Shown here in pieces: positions 1-10,700 of a stretch of 26,613 nucleotides of DNA. The notes beneath the pieces are model-generated. The model searched no databases. It was not told the origin of the DNA and was given only the letters and a program-made list of their open reading frames with translations. Numbering within the stretch: the stretch's first letter is position 1; each line of letters starts with the position of its first letter. The position numbers were made by a program, and so were the translations under genes. The DNA comes from Coptodactyla brooksi (lineage: Eukaryota; Arthropoda; Insecta; Coleoptera; Scarabaeidae): assembly GCA_033557675.1 (NCBI GenBank), contig JAWQRM010000205.1:1-26613 (forward strand). The letters are read 5' to 3'.

Positions 1-323
1 GTCATTAAAAGAGCAATATGCTCACGACTAATAGACATATGTATAGGGAACGACCTGATATAACAAATACAAAATTTACACATAAAGACGTTCATAAATA
101 TACAAGGGAAGGTCCTAGCAGGAAAGAAAAATCTATCATTAACTGCCTTTTTAATAAACTCGGAAAATTGGAATAAGATAAAACATGTTAAAGTAGAAAT
201 AAATGCAGAAATATAATACAAAGAAAACAAAAGAAGAAAAAAGAGGAAAGATAACTAAGGAAAAATGAAATGCTATAAATTAACCCTGCGGAGGTCGCGG
301 TAATAAGTTATTAAAAGAGCAAT
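1..323 (+). mobile_element. truncated non-LTR retrotransposon fragment (endonuclease end) with target-site duplication
   Basis: From about position 20 to 290 the sequence matches 25800-26040 in the same orientation. In frame it reads NTKFTHKDVHKYTREGP and then RKEKSIIN, the end of a LINE apurinic-type endonuclease domain. The flanks attaaaagagcaat at 4-17 and again at 311-324 form a direct repeat of about 14 bp, consistent with a target-site duplication. The corresponding empty-site-like sequence is near 15658-15680. There is no poly-A tail and no reverse transcriptase. The piece stops just after the endonuclease domain, which is not the usual 3' end for a LINE. Confidence 0.7.
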
Positions 324-1370
324 GTATTCATATGTCACAAACTATTAAGAACAGTAATTATACAGTTGCTTTTCAGAAGCTTCCTATCTGTTTTTTCAAT
401 TTCTTTAAGAAGAAGTTTCCTTATTTTAAAAATGATGTCATCTAACAGGGTTCTAGTAGAAATACGGAATCGTTAACATTTTACTTCCATTTATCTTCCA
501 TCGCTCCTGATGATGTTAAATTTGTTAGCGAAACCTGCATCGAGTAGTTATTTTCCAAATTTGCCATAGCTATGACAATTCTTTAGCGTTGTTAACAATA
601 TAATTGAGAAAGGTTTAGTGTAAAACCTATTGTTGTCAAATGATTACAACTTCTGTCAATAAATTCGAGCTGATTTTCCAAATTCGTGTTTACCTTTCAT
701 AGCTTGCATTCTGTAGTCCTTGAGGCATCATTGCTTAGGTCAGAAAATTGCAAAGTTGATTTTGCTGAAAGCGACTTTTCCGTAACCATAGTTCCTAATC
801 TAGAGATTTACTATTAGCTTGAAAAATGTGCACATTCTTGTCAACTATTCTTGTGACTGATTTCGCAATAATTATTTCATTACCTTTTTTTATTATTCTT
901 TTATTATTACTTTTTATTTCACCGTAATATCTAATATTTGGACAGCACTAGTCCAAATATATTGATTCGAAAGCATTGATGTAATTGTTGGCCTTAGTTG
1001 ATTCGCCAGACATATGTTTTCCTGTATACTTTTTTAGAAAGTTTCTTAATGCTCGATTAAAAAAAAATCATATAAAATATTTATTGATGCAAATGCTTTG
1101 CATAGAAGCAAATTCAATTCAATTTTTGAGAGTTTTTTTTCTGCGGAGTCTTGTTATTAGGCAGAGTATATCAAAAGTGTAACCAAAGCTGCACCAATAT
1201 GTATTTGTAAATATGTAATATTAAACTACAAAGAAAGCCGGTGCATCAACAATCACCCTGCAAAAAATATTCGTCACCAACTGATTACTACATTTAGTTT
1301 ACTTAATATGCTAAACATATTCATGACTTCACTCCGAGCCACGTTTCGGAGTAAATATCTCAAAGTTGCG
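311..1370. repeat. 3'-flanking block of copy A (array-unit repeat)
   Basis: This block lies beyond the 3' end of copy A. It is homologous to about 15660-16430 (3' of copy B) and about 23450-24330 (3' of a deleted copy). Shared landmarks include the aaatacgg stretch near 460, the ctgatgatg stretch near 507, and tactagtccaaatatattgattcg near 946-970. Small indels separate the copies. Short open frames here are not conserved between copies and I do not call them genes. Confidence 0.65.
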
Positions 1371-1669
1371 AAATGTGATGGTACCTTTCAGTATTTGTTG
1401 CTTTGTGGTCACAAAAACGCTGTTGATGTAAATGAACAGGAAGTACTAGAATTCGCTAGAAGCAAGTCCTTCATATTCTTATGAAGATAGTTTACCTAGT
1501 CGACCTTTATATCTTAAAATTGATACCTTGCTGTATATATTTGAGACGATGAATTGTCTTTGTGGAAGAAATAACAAGGAATTTAAGAGGAACAATTACT
1601 AGAAGCGAAGTGAGGAAAATCCTAAAGGATCTAATTAGAACCAAACGCCAACGTACATCTAAATTATAA
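1371..1669 (+). pseudogene. unrecognised conserved reading frame, copy A version (broken), C-terminus SKL
   Basis: Plus-strand frame 1371-1482 reads AKCDGTFQYLLLCGHK through EFARSKSFIFL and stops. A second frame, shifted by one base, covers about 1478-1669. It contains KIVYLVDLYIL, an internal TGA, IVFVEEITRNLRGTIT, RSEVRKILKDLIR and the end RTSKL followed by TAA. The same two frames with mostly conservative changes occur at 16380-16813, so they were once coding. The end is 88 bp from the stop of synthetase A on the other strand. I do not recognise the family. Confidence 0.45.
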
Positions 1670-1696
1670 AACACCATTAATACCATTAATGGTGTT
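1670..1696. repeat. perfect 12-bp inverted repeat (3-nt loop) 3' of copy A
   Basis: AACACCATTAAT at 1670-1681 pairs perfectly with ATTAATGGTGTT at 1685-1696 around ACC. It lies 61 bp beyond the stop codon of copy A. The equivalent place at copy B (16814-16840) lacks the right arm. Confidence 0.6.
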
Positions 1697-1757
1697 AAAA
1701 CCCTTATAGAGTTATCTATAGTAACTTATGTAGTAATAAATAAAGTAAGATTTACAA

Positions 1758-4700
1758 TTATGATTTTGCGATTTGTCGCGCCATTTCCTTTATCTTGGAT
1801 CTCAGTATTTTTCCAGATGGATTTCTCGGGATTTCGTCGACAAACCGCACACCACCGTAAAGGTATTTGTTTTTTGATACAAATTCTGAAATTAAGTAAA
1901 AATTAGAACAAACATTGGAAAAATGGAAAAGCTTACTTTCTAGATAGTTGGAAACATCTTCTTCGTTTAATTTACTAGCAGGATCAAGGACTACAAATGC
2001 CATGGGCTTTTCTCCTACCTCGGGATCGGCTAATCCCACCACGGCTGCGTCTAGAATTTCAGGATGAGTTGCTAAAACCTTTTCCAATTCTGCAGGTGCT
2101 ACCTACGGCAGTTTACACATGTTTGAATTAAAAACGAAATATGAAAGATAATATTTTACGGCGTAAGCTACGACACAAACTACCAAATCTTTAATGAAAT
2201 GGAAGTTGACATAAAATAACGTTGCGTACATAATAAAAATAATTGAACATTTATCTAACATAGATATAGGACCGAATTGTTCGAAACGGATAATTAGATA
2301 TACATAAAAGTGGCAGTTCGGTTCAAAGTTATTACCACTAAGAATTTACTTCCTTACCTTTTAGCGGTAATAACTGATAATTGATCGTTATGTTTCAAGA
2401 GCGAATTGAAAGAAACTAAGTTAATCGAGAGTACATTAAAACTGTGTAATGTAGGAAATTTAGTTCTTAATCACGTACTAAAAAATTGTTCTGTCGATGT
2501 TACCAAATATCTTAAAAAGCAGGATTTTACTGTGTATTATATCCTACGCATAGATATGTTTGTAACATTGTTAGAGTGATATAGTACTCTATATTTATAG
2601 TTAAGATCACGCTCTCTGTGAAGCAACGTACGCATGTATCGTTTACTACATAATGTCGTAGAAGCTACCCATGAAATGTACACTGGCACTGGAACTTAAA
2701 GATAATTTCATTAAAGTCCTTAAGTTAGCTGCGGTGATTAAGATAATTTCATTAAGTCCTATATTGATGAAGAAAAAGAATTTAAAAAGATAGCACTAAT
2801 CTTAGAAAAATACTTAGAAGAGCAGCCGCTTGGCTGCAGGTTAACAAATGGACAAAAACGTGCATAGGAGGAGTTAAATGAAATAAGTATAGTAAGCTCA
2901 TCTAAACCAAGATGTGGTCGAAAAAAAATTGGATTAAAAATGAGGTAGATGAAATTTTGGAATGCAGATATTGCAGATATTGTTTGAATGCAGATATCAG
3001 ATAATTGTAGAACATCTGTAAAGGTTGATAGGCGAAGTTTCTGATTTAAGCAATTCTCCTTACAAGAAACTTTTCTTTATCTTCTTTACAAGAAATTTGC
3101 AGCGAAGAGAAGCGATTTTCTAAAGTCTGTAAATCGATATCATGAACCTGAATGCATGATATACTATACAGATAAAACATGTGGTGTTATGCGAATCATT
3201 CAAACAAATTTGGATGGGCAGAACGCATCAATCCAGAAACTCGAGAGAATTTTGACTACCTGCAAACGAAGAGTATAACAGATGGATATATACAGAGGGG
3301 GAAATACGATATACACTTCCCATCGATTGTTGTCCGAAAATATGATATACATTTATAATTTAAGTTATGTAAACCGATTTTGTTTTTTAAACTTGCAACT
3401 CAACTAGTATTGCAAGTAAGCTTCATAAATAAATAAAATTGTCTGCGTACGTATAGCAATACAGTTCAGTTCTATATTTCCTGTCGAAATTTTAGCGTGT
3501 TTATTTGTTACTTAGGTTGTGGGTAATTTATTTTTAATATACCTTTTGATGATTATCTGTTGTAGGTTGCACTGATGATGCACTTTGAATCGTGCGAAAC
3601 GTTTGTTAATAAACTTAAAAAGCAAAAGGAAAAGAGATTTTTATTACAATTTAATTTTATTATACGATTACTATTAAACGTTTTTGATTTTTTATTTCTT
3701 TTTTTCTAAAGTGTAGAAAACAAAATTCTATTCCATATTTGATCACTTTCCTCTATCCATCACCATTTGCTGCTAAAACTAAATTACGATATCTGCAATA
3801 GAAGACGAGAATCTACCAACATTACTTCGTTGTATAACGGAGCTAACTGCATAAGCGATTAATGTACAGATACAAAAATGAAAGTGCTTGCAGATATTAC
3901 TGTTTACTATAAGTTCTGCAATTTTTATGAAGATGCGTTGGGTAACGTTTAGAAACTAATTATAATTTAACTTACTTACCCCAGTAATATTGTCAAAAAC
4001 CCTTACATTTATTGATATATTAACGTAAAATATCAACACTTATAAATGAACTGCGATGAAAGTCTTTCACCGCTCCTGATGATACTAATTTGGTTATCAT
4101 TTTCCAATTTTGATGTAATAATGGCAATTGCTTAAACTTTAATGTGGATTTATGCCGAACTTTGTGCAACATAAAACATTGACTGTACACCAGGATCGAA
4201 CAATAATCATAGTGCAGGTAAGAAAAGAAAATCTTTATTACATTGCTAACCTGAAATCCTTTATACTTGATGAGCTCCTTCAATCTATCGATGACATAGA
4301 AATATCCGTCTTCATCATAATATCCAACGTCTCCAGTTCTTAACCACCCGCTTTCCGTAAACGATTCTCTCGTTGCAGCCTCATCTCTGTAATATCCTTT
4401 CATCACGCAATCTGATTTACAGCAGATTTCTCCAGGTTGATTAGGACCAAGGTTTTCGCCAGTTTTCAAATCTTTGACAATCAAGGATGCACCCGGTACT
4501 ACTTTACCACAGGAACCATGTTTCTGGGTATCCAGAGGTTGGAGAACTATAATCATAGTTAGTTCTGTCATACCATAAACCTGCCTGATGCTTTTAATAC
4601 CAAATCTATATAAACGAAATAAGTCAACATCAAATACTGGATCTGATCATTTCAAATACGGACGCACTTTCTTTTTATTTCATCTTCCAATTCTTTACTA

Positions 4701-7700
4701 ACGGGGGCGGCGCCTATTAGAATCTCCTGGACATGGGATAAGTCAAATTTGCTCGCAAGTGGACTTTTTTCCAGAAATACAGCTAAGGGAGGCGGCATTA
4801 ACAATTTGGGTATTTTGTACTTTACAATGCATCTTAAGTAGGTCATTGGTTCAAACTTTTCCAAAACGATAATCTTGTTACCGAGAACTAAATCGAGTAT
4901 GGCACCATAAAGTCCGAAAGCATGGAAAAATGGCAGAACACCTAATGCTGTTTTTCCACTATAGCTAGACAAATCAGACGTATCGCTGAAAGAAAACAAG
5001 CGTCAATGACATACGACATGTACATTCTAAATTTTATTTGTTACTTACCGAAGCACTTGAAACATTGTGTTAACATTTTTATGTGATATACAAGCACCTT
5101 TTGGTAAACCAGTAGTTCCAGATGACCACATTATGAAAGCTGTTCGTTCCAAACCAGTTTCAATAGGTTTCCCTGTCGAATCATCGTCCGTTTGCGAATA
5201 GCGCTTCACAAAATATGTCAAACTGGTTGCACCATTTACAGTGACATCATCGATCAGAATAAGATGTTTTATTGATGGATATTTGTTTTTAATCCCAATG
5301 AATTTACTTGCGGTTTTGGCAGATACAAATACTAGTGAGGGTTCTGATATTTTTAAAACGTTATCTATCTCACCTGTGTAAATCAGCATTCGTATCATAT
5401 GTAAAAAGAATGTTATATAATCAGAATATAAATGGTTAATAGCATATAATTAAGGATACATGAAGCTACAGTTATATGATATTGTGTGTGTGCATATGTT
5501 GCAGTTCTTTAAATCCAATCTTACAGTACCTGTTGTATAGTTTGGATTAATTAAAGTCACTGGTACAGCAGCATAAAGGCATGCTACCACTGGTATGTAG
5601 TAATTAATATGATTTTCGATACATATCGCTGCAACTCCATTTGTAAACATTCCGGAACGGGTTAGACCATTAGCCAATCTGCAAACATTTTGTAGCAATT
5701 CGCCGTATGTTATATACTTTTGGCTCACTTCATTGATCTAAAACAATATAAATCATGTTAATGAGTGCAACCAAACCAATATTAATGTTTTCAAATGGAT
5801 CTAGGATCAGAGTAGTTCCACAACACACCGTGATTATTTCGCTTAGCTTACAGGATAACTGTTTAGTCCATTACAAAATACAGTTTTCTTAGAAAAACCA
5901 CTACTGAAATCCCCTTAAAATCCATATATGTGAAACTTAAAATATAACATATGCGTCTTCTTTAAGACTGAAACTCCATCGCGATTAGATATTGCTATTA
6001 GTAAATCGTCCAAATAACATAACACATATAATTTTACATTTTTCTCTACTTTCGAATATAGAAAACATTCGTTCAAGGATCAATTAAAACCCTGCTTCAT
6101 TATAGCATCGTTAAACTTTTTGTTCCAATTCTTTAGTAATGTTTTCAGGTCATACAATGATTTTTTACTAGCAATATTTTATGTGTTAGATACCTCAATT
6201 CCATCGCGTTATTCCATATATATTTGTTACTAATCTCCTCACATAAAAAATTTTCATTACATCCATTTGTTGAATTGGTAATAACAATAACTTGCTACTG
6301 CCAGAAGCATTCTGAATGTGGATAACTTCACTACAATTAAATTGTGCCTTTTGCTGGAAACAAATTATGGTATTACTTCTGGTCCTGATGCTGTTATCGG
6401 TGTATCTTTTTGTCAGCAAAACCGAAACACGAAACATTGGTCTTCCTTAATGATATGATGAATGGTCTTATGCAAAACGAAAGATTTTATATCCAGCCTT
6501 CGATTTTATTTGTAGTGCACTTATTGTAACCTCATGCAACATTGAGTGAAATAGATTTTCTTTTATTATTGCAGCTTAATTAATGAAAAGTATTATTAGA
6601 TTTCTGGGTATCGGTTCTAGAAAACACAATATGAGGGTAGTATTTAGCAGTTTACATGCTATTCTTTTGCTGTTAATAAATATTAGAAATGCAAGACGTA
6701 TCTTTTTGTAGATGGAAAGTAACTGTTTTTCTTTACAAGCTATTCGAATTCTTGAAATACAAGGGGAGACTGAACAATATGATCGAGGTTTTAGACTGTA
6801 GAAAAAAATGAGCAGAATTAAAACTTGTAAAACGTTGACAAAATGTTTAAACAAAGAAAGAATGTGGAAACCATGTAGAAAAAATATAGAAACATGTGAG
6901 GAATTATATAAGAAAGTTCTTTTTTAAAAAAAACTGTGATGGTTTATGTTTTATAAGAAAATGAATCTTATTTTTCCGAAATAACCATCGTATTCATTTA
7001 TTGCTTCGGGGCTTTAACGTTTTTGGTTGATCGCGAAGCCGCGAGGCCCGAACATTGCTGCGTTGTCACATTCCAAGACACCAAAAGAATCATATGTACA
7101 GGGTGATTAAAAAGCTACATAAAAATGAACTAAGACATTAAACGTTTCACAATTTCATAATTATCTCATAATTTCTGGTGGTTCTTGTGATTGCTAGATT
7201 CACCCAGGTAAAGGGTATAATTTAAAATATTGTAAGGATGCTTTCAATTTTTTATTTAATATGGACTGGGAGATTTCAGAAGGAATGTTATATAATAAAT
7301 ATGTTATAAATGATATGTAACCCGTACTCTTTCAGACGTTAAATATAATTAACAAAGAATTTCTCTCTTTTATAGTAAACGTGGCACCACTTATCGTGGT
7401 GGCTTTGAACAAAGAATGCCACAACAGCTTTTTTCTTTCGCAAAACAAATTTCCATTGAATAATTATATTTAAGCAAAACTTTCTTTCGTTTTTTTTTTC
7501 ATACAGCTGGATACTGAAAATACATAATGTATTACAGGTGATTTGAGTAAGTTAACATAATAAAACTTACAGTCAAGGAATCATTTAAAAACACCTTCAC
7601 AGAAAACAAACACACAATTTAAAAGGTAACATTAAACTGAAAAATACACACATGTAAACTGTCGAACTGATAAGTAAGCGACGGCCATATAGAGAAGTTG

Positions 7701-10700
7701 TGACATATATTTATACATGTTATTCACTTTTTACATTTATCTTACAAAAAAGAAATAATCAGTAAAATCAAACAGGATTAAATTAACGTATAACTTAAGT
7801 ATTTTAGACATTTTAACAAAATTACAGTAGTTTGTTTGTTCACTGCGAACTAGTAATTAGGTAATAGTTACATAGAGAATGGCCACTTAACTCAAGGTTG
7901 CAGACGTAGCACTTTTCGATACTATGCAAAATCTGCTCATTGCTTTCATGTTTTGTTTCATCAAACCACCATTTCTTATCGGCACACGTGTTTAACCTTG
8001 ACTTTATTCACAGTTTCCTTTGTCATTTGCCTTTGATTAGACCGTGTATGCGTTTGCGATCAATTCTTTTTGCTTTGTTGTCTGCCTTTGATTAAACCTG
8101 GAAAAGATTGCAGTTTCCTGTGGGATAATAATGAAAGGATGTCCAGATTACTTGGGGAGCATCAGAGCAAATGATTGAAATGAGGAAACAGGATTGTGAA
8201 TCAATGAACAGCTTGGAGCGGTGCGATGATTACACTTCCTCCCTTTAAAATAATGCAGATTCCTAGATTACCGAAGTCTGATGTGCAGTTAGTTACCTAC
8301 GAAAGAGGAACCGCTCGAACTGCCTGATGGACTGCTCAAACAGCCTGCCTGTTCAAACCACTCCTTTGAATGAACCCATTAGAATTTGCTGCCTGGGCCC
8401 CCGACAACACTTACGTATGCTTCTTATCATAGCTCTCGACTATACGTTCCAATAATTTGAGCGAGTGATTCCTGTTTCGTAGGCAACCAACCTCACACCA
8501 GACATCGGTAATCTAGGAATCTACATTTAACATTTCAGCCCGACTGTATACTACTAGTGTTAATGTATTTTACTAGTGTTATTGTTTAATGCATTTTGAT
8601 GCTACTAATTTATACGGATGGGTGCAATCACAATATCTACCTACATCTAGTTCTCAATGGGTAGAAAAGTTAAATTTAAATACCCTCGATATTTCAGATG
8701 CATCCGAATACGGTTACATTCTAGAAGTCAATCTTAGCATATTCAGAATTACAAAGAATTACACGATCACTTTAATGATTTTTCTCCTTTACATTACGTT
8801 ACATACATTACGTTAATTTAAAACAAGTTTTACAATTAGGAGTTAAATTAACACAAATTCATCAGATACTAAAGTACAAACAAACTCCATGGTTAAGGAA
8901 ATTCATTCTTCTAAATACCGAATTGCTAATGAAAGCAACCAATGAATTTGATAAAAATTTATTTAAATTGATAATTAACATTGAAAATATATAGCTCGAC
9001 CAGAAATTTTTTTTCATTGTTCGAAAATTTTCACCAATAATTTGGTATCTATCGAACTAAGTAAAACTAAAATCATATTTAATAAACCGATTTACGTTGG
9101 CTTTGCAGTATTAGAGCTTTCAAAAACACTAATGTATTTCTTTTACTGTGAATCCATAAAGAATAAATTGTATTCGTATTTAAAATAACAAGTCGATTAT
9201 TATTCGATTATATTATTCGAATAATTCGATTTACCTTTCGATTTACCTGAAACTAACAACTGGAACATTCCACGGGTAAATAGAAAAGCCTCCGGTAAAT
9301 TTAAAGAGGAATGCAAATGGAAAATTTTAGCTGAATTTGTCTCCTTGAGGGCAAAGATGTACAGTATAAGAATAGACAATAAAAAACATTCAGCTCCTTT
9401 AGAATGAGTATTGTACTCCAATACAATCAATAAGGTTTCGCTAAGCTCCAACGATGATAAATCAACCACAACTTTCGCATGGGGACATTATAGCATTAAG
9501 AAGGTTTAATTTGAATGTATTACAGTAGTAATAGTAGTAGTATCTAAATTAGTTTAATTTAAATTCGCACTCGAGGCGGATGTACACAGAGTAACAACAC
9601 CTTTATAATCCATTTCCGTCTACATAAAATGTCACATGTATACAAAAATAAGACGAACCACCACAAATTCTGAAATAATTATGAAATTATGGAACGTTTA
9701 ATATATTAGTTCAGTTTTACGTAGCTTTTTACATAGGATTTTTTTGTTACCTTGGAATGTGACAACGCAGCAATGTTCGCTCAGCTAGCGGGGCAACAGC
9801 TTGAGAAATAAAAAGCAATAAATGAATACGACGGTTATTTTAGAAAAATAAGATCCCGTTTTCTTATAAAACAAACTATCACATTTTAAAAAAAAAGAAC
9901 TTTCTTATATAATTCTTCACATGTTTCTGTATTTTTTCTACATGGTTTCCATATTTTTTTTTTGTTTAAACATTTTGTCATAAAGATTTACAATTTTTAT
10001 TTCTGTTTGCGCGCCTATCTAGCACCACGGATGGACCGGGATCGCGCCCGACTCAGGCAACGGAAAAAAAAGTTACTGTGACGACGACTGCGCATGCGTT
10101 CCTCTTTATTTACTATCTACTTATGTGTGCATATATAAGTAAAGTAAGTTTATCATTTATTTACAAATTTATTATATAAATGAAAATAATAGATCCAGTT
10201 AATATTGTGGTAACAAAGCTCTTCGAAGAATGTTGGAAGAAAAGAAAACACCGTTGCATTACACACAAATAATTATAAGCATTTGTATATCGAGGAGCTG
10301 AAAGTTGATTGGGTTAATACATAGCCATTTTATATCGGCTCAAAAACAGTGAGAAGGGTCGACAATACCACTGAAAGTTTCTGTTAGTTTTGGATTTTGT
10401 TAAATAATTTTATAACGTACGAAGATAGAATACTAATTTTGCATATCGAAGAAATTGCTTTTAAACGCTGAAATTGCCAATAGTCATTGCCAATTAAAAA
10501 CCCTTTAGTCCATTGCAACTTATTTTAACTCTTGGACACGAACATCCGTCTCACAGACGGATATGTTTTATTCCATTACTGACCCTTAGATCATCTAAGG
10601 GTTCATATAGTTTGCATTTCATTTACGTTACATTTGAGACATAAACACTATCTTCAAAGAAAACAATAAAACAAATATACGCTTATTGTGGTATTACGCA

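Larger units (their letters stand above)
6815..10005. mobile_element. internally deleted Polinton/Maverick-like element with long terminal inverted repeats
   Basis: An inverted repeat of roughly 370 bp bounds the element: left arm about 6815-7195, right arm about 9637-10005. Paired landmarks are acaaaatgtttaaac near 6839 with its complement near 9963, gaattatataagaaagttct at 6901, and gaacattgctgcgttgtcac at 7049. The arms match well outside a short variable GC-rich piece. Inside, on the plus strand, is a wreck of a protein-primed family B DNA polymerase (8586-9407). Long inverted repeats plus this polymerase are the signature of Polintons, but full elements are 15-20 kb with integrase, ATPase, protease and capsid genes, none of which I see. 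No clear 6-bp target duplication was found. Confidence 0.62.

Noticed and set aside
503..540. Second possible hammerhead core (CTGATGA ... GAAAC)
   Set aside because: The sequence between the two boxes cannot form a proper stem II, and sister copies near 4072 and 23780 lose the boxes.
985..1182. 65-codon plus-strand frame in the 3' flank of copy A
   Set aside because: Not conserved in the homologous block 3' of copy B; composition is low-complexity and hydrophobic.
4152..4343. Plus-strand frame over exon 5 of copy A
   Set aside because: Antisense of a well-supported synthetase exon.
9200..9469. 89-codon minus-strand frame in the Polinton-like element
   Set aside because: It is the antisense shadow of the polymerase C-terminal fragment on the plus strand.
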